From Candidatus Leptofilum proximum (GTDB taxonomy: Bacteria; Chloroflexota; Anaerolineae; Promineifilales; Promineifilaceae), in the NCBI GenBank assembly GCA_016710325.1, contig JADJXK010000002.1:5882220-5946219 (forward strand): a DNA stretch of 64,000 nt, in the 5' to 3' direction. Shown here in pieces: positions 35,614 to 43,051 of this stretch. Each line of letters starts with the position of its first letter. Position 1 is the first letter of the stretch. A program made the translations under genes and the position numbers. The notes under the pieces are model-generated. The model was not told where the DNA came from and did no database searches. It saw only the letters and a list, made by a program, of their open reading frames with translations.

Positions 35614-35790
35614 TTCGGCCTCCAATTCATTATTCATCACCTGAAGCTGTGCACTCCAGGCATTTTTACAGTCCTTGGCTTCATTCTAATGAAAATGGAG
35701 GAGTGGCGCGTGTGCCAGGGTATAGTCAGTGGGCACAACCCTTCTACATTTTGGCAAATCGGTTGAAGGTAAACGATGAGAACCGTAACC

Positions 35791-36225
35791 TCACTCGCCT
35801 TCAAGAAGCCAATTGACGTACACGATTTTCCACGCACCTTCATGCTTCTCTAAAACGCGCATTTCCCGACTCAAGCCGGGCATGTCCATCTCTAAGTCGC
35901 CTGTGTCCTCACCATACTGATCGAACGTAACCCAGGCTATATCCCCGTTGATGTGTAGATTTACGTTTTCGCGCCGTACGCGAGCGGCCGTTGGATTGGG
36001 TTCAGGATAGGCAGCCATCGTTTCCCTCACCCGGCTGCTGAGCGCCTCCCATCCTTCTGTCACCGTGATGCCGCCGCGTGCCCACCAGCCAGTCCGGCGA
36101 ATATAGTCGGTGTGCTGCCAGCATCGAGCCCACGCTTCAAAATCCTTGTTCCAAAAGGCTATCGACTCGTCGGCAATAAGCTGCATGATGGCGGCGCTGT
36201 CACTCTGTTGTTCAACTGGGTTCAT
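35791..36225 (-). CDS. SnoaL/DUF4440-like (NTF2-fold) protein
   Basis: A 144-residue soluble protein with the cone-shaped NTF2-like pattern: N-terminal helices with a WxxxD signature (AFWNKDFEAWARCW), GWEALSSRVRE, then beta strands VNLHINGDIAWVTFDQYG and ending KIVYVNWLLEGE. This matches the DUF4440/SnoaL group, used as enzymes or binding proteins. No catalytic function can be assigned. Spacing from neighbours suggests a single transcription unit. Confidence 0.75.
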   Translation of the reverse strand: MNPVEQQSDSAAIMQLIADESIAFWNKDFEAWARCWQHTDYIRRTGWWARGGITVTEGWEALSSRVRETMAAYPEPNPTAARVRRENVNLHINGDIAWVTFDQYGEDTGDLEMDMPGLSREMRVLEKHEGAWKIVYVNWLLEGE

Positions 36226-36342
36226 AATTGGGTCCTCACTTCAAGATATTAACGGTTGGTAATTTTTGGAGCATCGGTGGCGTTTATGCTGGCAGCAGCG
36301 ATTGCATCTGTTTGAAAATAAAGTTGGCTGGGGTGCAACGGC

Positions 36343-36750
36343 TTATGGTTGCAGGTGGAATACGGCCGTTAACTCCGGCTTCAAAAAGCGCTCAAACTCC
36401 AGCACATAGCCGCCTGGGTCTTCGGCGAAGAAGTATTCGATTTGGATGGTGTCTGAACGGCCGTATTCCCGCCGAATGGTAACGCCTTGTTCGCGCAGGT
36501 AATCGTACCAGCCCGGCACATCGTCCACGACAAAGGTGAGCATCACCGCATTTTCCGGCCGGGCCTTCAGCGAACCGTGGGCTTCGTCGACCAGCCCGAC
36601 AAAGGTCTGGCCACTTACCCGGTAAATCTTGGCCCAACCCTGATCTTCTACTCTTTCCAGGCCCAAAATACCCTCATAAAACTGCTGGGCCGCGGCCAGA
36701 TCGTGATAGTACAAAAACGTGATTTGGGACGCGATGTTCAGTTTGGGCAT
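36343..36750 (-). CDS. VOC-superfamily (glyoxalase/bleomycin-resistance-like) protein
   Basis: A 135-residue protein of two beta-alpha-beta-beta-beta units: ITFLYYHDLAAAQQFYEGILGLERV, YRVSGQTFVGLVDE, and MLTFVVDDVPGWYDYLREQGV, ending FFAEDPGGYVLEFERFL with a metal-binding-type Glu. These are VOC fold hallmarks. The usual first histidine is replaced by a Tyr/His segment (YYHDL), and the substrate is unknown; drug resistance or glyoxalase activity is not implied. Confidence 0.85.
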   Translation of the reverse strand: MPKLNIASQITFLYYHDLAAAQQFYEGILGLERVEDQGWAKIYRVSGQTFVGLVDEAHGSLKARPENAVMLTFVVDDVPGWYDYLREQGVTIRREYGRSDTIQIEYFFAEDPGGYVLEFERFLKPELTAVFHLQP

Positions 36751-36821
36751 GGGCTTCTCCTTGAAGATTTTACCTTTGAGCCCGCAGAGAGCGGAATATT
36801 TTGCTCTGCGGCCTACTTTGA

Positions 36822-37133
36822 TTAACCCGAAAAATTGCCAGACACAATCATGTAACCCATGAAGGCAAGCATAGCCGTGAGGCTGAGGAAAAAGTGCAAA
36901 ACCAGCCGATTGCCCATGCGTACGAGAGATTCATGGCCAACTTTTCTAAACGCCCCACTGACAAAATAGCGCAGCAAGGGCAGCGCATTTTGCTTTCTAC
37001 GGAGCAGGGATGGTGAGCCAATTTCCACAAAAAGGTCTGGCGCTTTTTGCTTGAGCTGGCGAAAGTAGAGCTCGGCATGAACCAGATAGGTGAGGATAAA
37101 AACAAAGGCAGTCAGAAAAATGATCACGTCCAT
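36822..37133 (-). CDS. Unknown small membrane protein
   Basis: About 103 residues with an N-terminal helix (IIFLTAFVFILTYLVHAELY), a basic central part (LRRKQNALPLLRYFVSGAFRKVGH) and a C-terminal helix (LVLHFFLSLTAMLAFMGYMIV). The topology recalls UspB-like proteins, but I do not claim homology. ATG at 37133 is preferred; a GTG at 37151 would add six residues coming from the decayed glucanase tail upstream. Function unknown. Confidence 0.55.
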   Translation of the reverse strand: MDVIIFLTAFVFILTYLVHAELYFRQLKQKAPDLFVEIGSPSLLRRKQNALPLLRYFVSGAFRKVGHESLVRMGNRLVLHFFLSLTAMLAFMGYMIVSGNFSG

Positions 37134-37144
37134 GACAAAACTTT

Positions 37145-37245
37145 TCCCCACAGCGGTGGAATTTGGGTGGTCAAACGGTAGTCCTCCACTTCAACCTCTT
37201 CTTCATTCAACAGATTCAGCCAACGGCCGTTCTCTAGCTCAAACA
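37145..37245 (-). pseudogene. Decayed duplicate of the GH13 gene's 3' end
   Basis: This stretch aligns base by base with 37895-37993, the last about 33 codons of the GH13 gene. It includes GGAATTTGGGTGGTCAAACG, TCATTCAACAGATTCAGCCA and the ACGGCCGT octamer (37223 against 37975). One octamer of the intact copy has decayed here to ACGGTAGT. Translated, it still resembles NGRWLNLLNE...RLTTQIPP. No start or active site remains. Confidence 0.85.
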
Positions 37246-37270
37246 AATTCGTTTAGTAGCTGACCCTAAA

Positions 37271-37876
37271 CTATCTTTTTTCGGGCGTATGTGCCGCTTT
37301 GATCATGAGGATTGCCACGAGTCCGAGCAAAATCGAGAAGAACGAGCTGGACCAAATTAACATTAAGGGATTGGATGAGACATAAACAGTTTGCCCGCTA
37401 CCCTTGTTCAAAGCTGGCGAACCAACATCATACGTTCCTTCAGCCAGTAATTGGCCTTGAAGATCGTATTGGTACCGTTTTTGCCCCCTGGTCGTGAAAA
37501 TCTCAAAGGTATCGCCATTTTGATACTGAACCCAGAAATCCCCACCACGAGCACCAATGTACCAGCCTCTAACAAAAGTCCAGTCTGATGCATAAATTTG
37601 CACTCTGTAGGCGGCGGTTACTGGAACGATGTGAAAATCTTCTTCTGTAGTAACAACTCCTTTTGCATATCCGGTAGGCCACTCAAAAGATGGTGGTAGC
37701 CAGTTTAACTCACCGGAGACAGAAAGCACGTTGCCCCAAAAGCCAATCCCGCCAACAAGCGCCAGCAGCGTGATGACAAGTTTATACCAGAGAGGAGCGG
37801 TAATTTTGCTCTTGCCCAGATAAGGACTTAGGCTAACGCCAATGGTCCAAAAGATGGCCAATATCCAATTAATCAT
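37271..37876 (-). CDS. Unknown two-helix membrane protein located between GH13 gene and its tail copy
   Basis: A 201-residue protein with N-terminal hydrophobic segments (INWILAIFWTIGVSLSPYL; LWYKLVITLLALVGGIGFWG), an extracytoplasmic middle of about 100 residues with aromatic-rich strands (FHIVPVTAAYRVQIYASDWT, KRYQYDLQGQLLAEGTYD), and a C-terminal helix (LIWSSSFFSILLGLVAILMI). No family recognised. The ATG overlaps the GH13 stop codon region (TAAATG). It is AT-richer than neighbours and lacks ACGGCCGT. Its position between an intact and a duplicated glucanase tail suggests it arrived with the duplication. Confidence 0.6.
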   Translation of the reverse strand: MINWILAIFWTIGVSLSPYLGKSKITAPLWYKLVITLLALVGGIGFWGNVLSVSGELNWLPPSFEWPTGYAKGVVTTEEDFHIVPVTAAYRVQIYASDWTFVRGWYIGARGGDFWVQYQNGDTFEIFTTRGQKRYQYDLQGQLLAEGTYDVGSPALNKGSGQTVYVSSNPLMLIWSSSFFSILLGLVAILMIKAAHTPEKR

Positions 37877-39667
37877 TTACTTTACAGATAAAACTTTCGC
37901 CCAGGACGGCGGAATTTGGGTGGTCAAACGGCCGTCCCTCACCTCCACCTCTCCCTCATTCAACAGATTCAGCCAACGGCCGTTCCCCAACAAATCTAGC
38001 GTCACCGTTTGCACTTCGCTGCTGCGGTTGAGAATGACGATGACCTGTTCGCCCTCATACTCGCGCTGGAAGGCAAACAGCTGGCGGGCGTCGTCGGTGA
38101 GCAGGGTGGTGAAGCTGCCGCACTGCAACGCGGGCGAGCCGTTGCGGATGGCAATGAGGCGGCGGTAATGATCGTGCAGATCGTGGTTAAACTGGACGGG
38201 AACGGCCGTTTCCCGCTCCCGGCCATCGGGCAGCACCACTTCCGGCTCATACGTCAGGTCTGGCCAGACCATTGGCTTGCGGCAGCACGGATCGTTGGCG
38301 CCCCACATGCCCGCTTCGTCACCGTAATAAACCATCGGCGCGCCCAGGTAGGTCATTTGGAAGATAACAAACAGCTTGTGCCGGGCGATGTGGTCGGCTG
38401 TGGGGGCGTCCAGGTTCAGCTGCGCGCCGCTCTGGCCCACTTTGACCATGTGGTGATACGCGTCCCAATCGCGGTACACGATTTTGTCCCGGTTGACGAT
38501 GTGGGTGGCCAGCCGGGCCGTATCGTGGCTGCCGAACAGGTTTTGCATCACGTGCGGCACGCCCGGCGGATGCATCTCGCGCATGCGGCGCAGCTCGGCG
38601 TCGAACTGGCTGGCCGTCAGGCGCTGCTGCTCCTGCACAAAAAATTCGGCGGCGGCGACGGCAAAGCCGTAGTTCATCGCCGCATCAAACTCGTCGCCCT
38701 GGAGATACGGCCGTATGTCGTGCAGCATCTCAAATATCTCGGCCACCAGGTACGCCTCCGGGTTGATCTGGCGCACGTGCCGCCGCCAATCTTTCCAGAA
38801 GGGATGGGCCACGCAGAAGGCCACGTCCAGCCGCCAGCCGTCGATGCCGTCGCCAGGATCGCCGTCGCCGTTGGGGTCCATCCAGCGCTGCGTGGCGGCA
38901 AAAATGTACTCTTTGGGTCCACTGACGATGCCGTTTTTGTCCTGGTTCAGCTCCGGCAGCTCGTGGGCGTTAAACCAGCCCTGGTGGGCAAACCCTTCGC
39001 CCGTGTGTGGATCGCCCCACGACTTGATTTTGAACCAATCCTTAAACCTGGACTGCTGCCGCTTTTGCACCACGTCGCGGAAGGCCCAGCTGTTGAGCCC
39101 CATGTGGTTAAACACGCCGTCGATGATGAGGCGCATGTGGCGTTGGTGAACGGCCGTAATCAATTCCAGCATCAACTTATCAGCGGCCGTCCACACCCAG
39201 GTGCCCGGATCGTCCGGCGTTTCCGTGGCGATGAGCGCCCGGTCGCCCGCCGGGTCCGGGCCGAGGGTGGGGTCGATGTGGTGGTAGGTGGCGCCGTCAT
39301 ATTTGTGCAGCGAGGGAGAAGTGAAGACCGGGTTCAGGTAGAGCGCACCGACGCCAAGGTCGGCCAGGTAATCCAGGCTGTCCAGGATGCCTTGCAAATC
39401 GCCGCCGTAGCGCCGCCGTTGCAGATGGGTCCAGATGGATTCGCCGGTTGGCTGTTCGTAGGGCTGCGGCGCGTACCAATCGGCCGTCCACGGGTGCACC
39501 TGCCACTGCGGATTGGGCGCGTGGGGGTAAGCGCCGATGATGTCATTGGCAGTGGGATCATTGCTTGGATCGCCGTTACGGAACCGTTCGGGGAAAATCT
39601 GGTACCAGACAATGCCTTTGGCCCATTCCGGCACAAACTCAGGTTGGTTTGGTGGTGTATTTGTCAT
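37877..39667 (-). CDS. Glycoside hydrolase family 13 (alpha-amylase/neopullulanase-like)
   Basis: A cytoplasmic alpha-glucanase of 596 residues, no signal peptide. The four GH13 regions are visible: DGVFNHMG (region I), GWRLDVAFC with the nucleophile Asp (II), YLVAEIFEM with the acid/base Glu (III) and LFGSHDTARL (IV). The barrel ends with a short beta domain (LLTDDARQLFAFQREYEGEQVIVILNRS). The start at 39667 is chosen by comparison with the usual N-terminus of cyclomaltodextrinase-like enzymes; no ribosome-binding site is clear. With glgC in the same window it suggests glycogen or maltodextrin turnover. Confidence 0.92.
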   Translation of the reverse strand: MTNTPPNQPEFVPEWAKGIVWYQIFPERFRNGDPSNDPTANDIIGAYPHAPNPQWQVHPWTADWYAPQPYEQPTGESIWTHLQRRRYGGDLQGILDSLDYLADLGVGALYLNPVFTSPSLHKYDGATYHHIDPTLGPDPAGDRALIATETPDDPGTWVWTAADKLMLELITAVHQRHMRLIIDGVFNHMGLNSWAFRDVVQKRQQSRFKDWFKIKSWGDPHTGEGFAHQGWFNAHELPELNQDKNGIVSGPKEYIFAATQRWMDPNGDGDPGDGIDGWRLDVAFCVAHPFWKDWRRHVRQINPEAYLVAEIFEMLHDIRPYLQGDEFDAAMNYGFAVAAAEFFVQEQQRLTASQFDAELRRMREMHPPGVPHVMQNLFGSHDTARLATHIVNRDKIVYRDWDAYHHMVKVGQSGAQLNLDAPTADHIARHKLFVIFQMTYLGAPMVYYGDEAGMWGANDPCCRKPMVWPDLTYEPEVVLPDGRERETAVPVQFNHDLHDHYRRLIAIRNGSPALQCGSFTTLLTDDARQLFAFQREYEGEQVIVILNRSSEVQTVTLDLLGNGRWLNLLNEGEVEVRDGRLTTQIPPSWAKVLSVK

Positions 39668-39773
39668 GCGTCGGATTTTAAGTGCTGGGGAAATTTTGGC
39701 CACTATTTGTGGCTGTATCGCCATCACACACGGGATACACGGCTTCGCCGCTCACGGCGGTTTTCTCCGCCTG

Positions 39774-40511
39774 CTACTGGCGGCCCCGGTAAACGGCCGT
39801 GCGCAGCTCTTTTGCGTACGGTTCCAGCTCCGGCATCTGCATGTCGGTGGCAATGGCAATTTCCCCTTCAATGTCATAGGGCAGCCGCACCAGCTGCACG
39901 GCAAACGGGGCGGCTGCGCGGCTGTCCCGCACGCCTTCCAAAATGGCGTAGGTGGCCAGCGGCTCGTCCAGCGGATTGCCGACGCTGCCCACGTTGAACA
40001 GGGTTTTCTGGTGTTGGTAAAGCGACAGAACGTACGCACTGTGAATGTCACCGTAACCGACGACGGTGGGGGCGGGTACGGCCGTTCCCGTAAAGTCTGT
40101 ATTGGCAAACATGCCCAGGTGCGTTGCCGGGTCGCTGTCTGGATAAACGCGAACAAATACGCTCTCCGCCGAGGCGTGATAAAGACGGATGGGACGGCCG
40201 CTCAGCCACAGGTCAATCACGTTGTCTAAGCCGCACAAATAGTCGATGCGCTCCCGCCCCAGTTGGGCCTGGTGCCAGCGCAGTGCCGGGTGTTCTTCGG
40301 AACTTCCCATCATTTCGTCCCAGTTGCCGCGGACAACGGCCGTGCACACCTGGCGGCAGCGATCGATGACGGCCGCGCCTTGCGGCCCCTTGCCCGCCAG
40401 ATCGCCCAGGCAGTAAATGGTCTCAATCCCGCGCCGTTTAATATCGGCCAGAACGGCTTCCAGGGCGGTTAGATTGCCATGAATGTCAGAAATAACGGCG
40501 ACTTTATCCAT
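39774..40511 (-). CDS. Calcineurin-like metallophosphoesterase (YfcE/DUF2437 type)
   Basis: A 245-residue dimetal phosphoesterase. Motifs in order: DIHGNL (D-x-H), GDLAGKGPQ (G-D-x-x-x-x-G), RGNWDE (GNHE variant with Trp-Asp) and YGDIHSAY (G-D-I-H in place of GH). This set matches the prokaryotic YmdB/Ppp-like small phosphoesterases acting on phosphodiesters or nucleotides. ATG at 40511 is used; three codons upstream is an alternative. No operon partner. Confidence 0.88.
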   Translation of the reverse strand: MDKVAVISDIHGNLTALEAVLADIKRRGIETIYCLGDLAGKGPQGAAVIDRCRQVCTAVVRGNWDEMMGSSEEHPALRWHQAQLGRERIDYLCGLDNVIDLWLSGRPIRLYHASAESVFVRVYPDSDPATHLGMFANTDFTGTAVPAPTVVGYGDIHSAYVLSLYQHQKTLFNVGSVGNPLDEPLATYAILEGVRDSRAAAPFAVQLVRLPYDIEGEIAIATDMQMPELEPYAKELRTAVYRGRQ

Positions 40512-40610
40512 CGCCGCCAACTGTAGTGGATGATGAGGAACCGGGCAAATGATACATCTGAGCAGTTTCCGGGATTATGGGGTTAGCTGCCTGCTGCTCT
40601 CCTACACCTT

Positions 40611-41042
40611 TTAACTTTGCTCAAGATAAAGCTTCAAATTTTCCAGCAGCTGACGAAACCCGCTGCTCAGGCGCTGATACCGCTCCCGGCAGACGTCATC
40701 GTCCGGCTAGGCGTCAAACCCTGACTCGCACAGGGTCACCCTGGTGCCGCCGTCTACTTCCTCTAGCGTGTAGCTGGTGACAAAAGGAACGGAGAAGTAG
40801 CGAGGATGCGGCGGCCAGGAGTAAACAAATGCGTGGAGCGGGTCGACACGCTGAATGGTGGCCAGGATAGGGCCATCGGTCGTGGCAAATTTAATGGTTG
40901 CGCCGGGCTGAAGCGCCATAATTTCAACTAGCCCTTTGGCGCCCCACCACTTGTCCAGCTGTGCTGTTTCGGTGATTGCCCGCCAGGCGTGTTCACGCGG
41001 TACGGCTATCCAAATATCGTGTTCGATAGTTGCCTTTACCAT
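40611..41042 (-). pseudogene. AHSA1/SRPBCC-domain protein interrupted by an in-frame TAG
   Basis: A START-like protein of the AHSA1 group: IWIAVPREHAWRAITETAQLDKWWG at the N-terminus, YSWPPHPRYFSVPFVTSYTL and TRVTLCESGFDA. The frame stops at TAG (40709-40707) but then continues open as PDDDVCRERYQRLSSGFRQL to TAA at 40611. Family members continue here with a long C-terminal helix after a Leu; TTG to TAG is one change. It is either a fresh nonsense mutation, a sequencing error, or readthrough. Function: hydrophobic-ligand binding or chaperone-like, unknown. Confidence 0.75.
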
Positions 41043-41099
41043 GCTGTTTTCCTTAGAAAATAGGACACGGACTCAACGGATGGCACGGATAAAAATTCG

Positions 41100-41207
41100 T
41101 CAAATCCGTGTCATCGGACAGTGCAGTTCGGCGGCCAGCTTGTAGGCTAGCGTCGTTTTGCCGGAGCCGGGCTGCCCGGTGATAACCATCAATCGGGGTT
41201 TAGCCAT
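41100..41207 (-). pseudogene. N-terminal fragment of a P-loop kinase
   Basis: Starting at ATG 41207 (overlapping the previous gene's end in ATGGCTAA), the frame reads KPRLMVITGQPGSGKTTLAY, a perfect Walker A in an AAA/chloramphenicol-phosphotransferase-like kinase N-terminus, then ...KLAAELHC and stops at 41100. The stop falls in a family H repeat (AAATCCGTGTCATCGG words). The rest of the gene is missing, presumably replaced or lost by an event involving the repeat. Confidence 0.75.
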
Positions 41208-42156
41208 TCGGGTGCTGCCCAAAGTGCTTTAGAACCCGCAGCACGCGTAAGGTGTTCCAGCGGCTGGCCTGGCCAGTATGTTCCATTTCAAAGTGCGTTT
41301 GCCCCGGATGCCGGGCCTGAACCGGCCAGGTGCCATCTTTGCGCCGTTTGTTTATGAGCACGTCCAGGGCGTCTTGCAGACGTGGGTCATAGGGGACCCC
41401 GGCCATTTGAAAGTAGTCCAACGCGCGTAAAATATCGTACTTCCAGCGCGATGGATAAGAGAGCATCAGCATCTTTTTGTCAATGATTTTGCCCGTGTGA
41501 TCTGAACGAAACAGGCGGTGCTGCAGCATAAATTCTTGGGATTGGTGTGCGGCCGTTTCCAGCTCGGCCAAACGATAGCGGTAGTCATTCCGGGCATATT
41601 CCAGTATGCCCTCAACCACCGAAATGGTGGTATGCAGCGAGCTGTGTGTGGCCCCTATTCTGTTGGAATAGCAGTTAAAGCCGCCGTCTTTCATCTGTTC
41701 GGACAGGAGAAAATCAACAATGGATTCGAGGTACTCCTCCTCGATGAGAAAGTAGGCGGCATAGTTCAGAAACATCCCATTGATGCACAAATCACACTTC
41801 TGCTCCCTGCCGATGGGCAAGATGCCGCCGTCTGGCCCTTTCAGTTTGTGGATAACCTGGTGGATCGATTGGCGAATGAGTTCATTATCTGGCGCAATGG
41901 CCAGGTTTTTCAGGTCCAGCACCGTGTAATGGGTGGAAATCCACTTCGGCTGGTAAAAGCGCTCTCCCCAGTGCCCATCTTTGTGGCGAAAGCTGAGGAA
42001 TTGGGCCCCCCAGCCTTCGCGGGCAATGCGCTCACGCAGCTCGGGTTTTACCACGCCCAACAAATCACGATAAACCTGGTATTGAATGGCAACATCGCCT
42101 TGCAGCAGCCAGGTGATAACTGTTTCCTCGTGGTCAAATTCTGGCAATTCTTTCAT
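41200..42156 (-). CDS. Terpene-cyclase/prenyltransferase-like alpha/alpha toroid protein
   Basis: A 318-residue soluble protein with repeated alpha-helical hairpins of the squalene-cyclase/prenyltransferase toroid type: SFRHKDGHWGERFYQPKW, HKLKGPDGGILPIG, SEQMKDGGFNCYSN, DVLINKRRKDGTWPVQ, each with the QW-like GG(F/W) or DGTW turns. No DxDD or DCTAE cyclase motif is seen. A Cys pair in EQKCDLCING may bind metal. It is separated from the UbiA gene by three bases, so the two are cotranscribed and may cooperate in isoprenoid handling (inference). Confidence 0.7.
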   Translation of the reverse strand: MKELPEFDHEETVITWLLQGDVAIQYQVYRDLLGVVKPELRERIAREGWGAQFLSFRHKDGHWGERFYQPKWISTHYTVLDLKNLAIAPDNELIRQSIHQVIHKLKGPDGGILPIGREQKCDLCINGMFLNYAAYFLIEEEYLESIVDFLLSEQMKDGGFNCYSNRIGATHSSLHTTISVVEGILEYARNDYRYRLAELETAAHQSQEFMLQHRLFRSDHTGKIIDKKMLMLSYPSRWKYDILRALDYFQMAGVPYDPRLQDALDVLINKRRKDGTWPVQARHPGQTHFEMEHTGQASRWNTLRVLRVLKHFGQHPNG

Positions 42157-42159
42157 GGC

Positions 42160-43020
42160 TTATACGTCCCCCAAAAACAGCCGGATGAGCAGAAAAATGA
42201 TCATCCCGGCCAGGCCGCTAAAGTAAATTAACCGGATGTAAGTGCGTGGTGCTGCTGTCTTTGAATCGAGCAGTTTTGCGGTGGCATACAAAATAACAGC
42301 GTCTATCAGAAGCAGGGGGAACAGGTAAACCAACGCCAGCCAGCCCAACCAAAACGGCACGAGGCTCAGCACGACAAGCAATAAAAACACGCTGGCGCTA
42401 ATTTTCATGGCTGTTTCCTGGCCCAGCACAATGGCCAGCGACGATGATCCAATTTGCCGGTCGCCTGCCACATCCAGCGCGTCGGCAGCAATCTCTTCTC
42501 CCAGATCAATCAGCATGCCGATGACGGCAAAAAACCAGACCATCCTGGCCCAAGGCTGGCCAACGGTTATGCCGCCAAAAACAAAGGTCATGCCCACCGA
42601 AAAGCTGACCATCAAGTTCCCCAGGAGGCCCGTTTTTTTGAAGCGCCAGTTGTACAGGAAGCCGACGGCCCAAACGAGCACTGCCACCAGCAGCGCCGTC
42701 AGGCTGATCAGGGAGCTGAGGATGAGGCCTAGGAGGGTAACGGCCGTAAAAAGCCCAATTACCTCTCGCTCCGTCACCAGGCCAGCCGCCAGCGAGCGCT
42801 CCGGCGCGTTGATTTTGTCAATCTCTAGATCGAAATAGTCGTTGATGATGAGGGCAGCGGCGGAGATAAAAAAGACGCTCAGGAAGCCCAGGGCCATTTC
42901 CCGGGCGGTGGGGAAATGGCCCAAAGCCAGCAGCTCACCCATGAGCACACTGATGCCAGCGGCAAAAGGGAGTTCGATGCGGAACAGGCGAAAAAGCGCC
43001 CAAACTTTTGTTTTTGACAC
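42160..43020 (-). CDS. UbiA-family prenyltransferase
   Basis: A 286-residue membrane protein with about eight helices. Two Asp-rich motifs are present: NDYFDLEIDKIN (about 63-74, NDxxDxxxD) and DLGEEIAADALDVAGD (about 173-188, a D-rich second motif). It looks like the archaeal digeranylgeranylglyceryl-phosphate synthase or chlorophyll-synthase-like branch; which acceptor is used cannot be told. GTG at 43020 follows GAGGA; the longer frame to 43077 lacks support. It transfers a prenyl chain to an acceptor at the membrane. Confidence 0.85.
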   Translation of the reverse strand: MSKTKVWALFRLFRIELPFAAGISVLMGELLALGHFPTAREMALGFLSVFFISAAALIINDYFDLEIDKINAPERSLAAGLVTEREVIGLFTAVTLLGLILSSLISLTALLVAVLVWAVGFLYNWRFKKTGLLGNLMVSFSVGMTFVFGGITVGQPWARMVWFFAVIGMLIDLGEEIAADALDVAGDRQIGSSSLAIVLGQETAMKISASVFLLLVVLSLVPFWLGWLALVYLFPLLLIDAVILYATAKLLDSKTAAPRTYIRLIYFSGLAGMIIFLLIRLFLGDV

Positions 43021-43051
43021 GGTAAAGTCCTCGCTTTGCTTTGCGGTTACT

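Noticed and set aside
38009..39997. Long plus-strand open frame over the GH13 and phosphoesterase genes.
   Set aside because: It overlaps two genes with intact catalytic motifs on the other strand and has no domain of its own.
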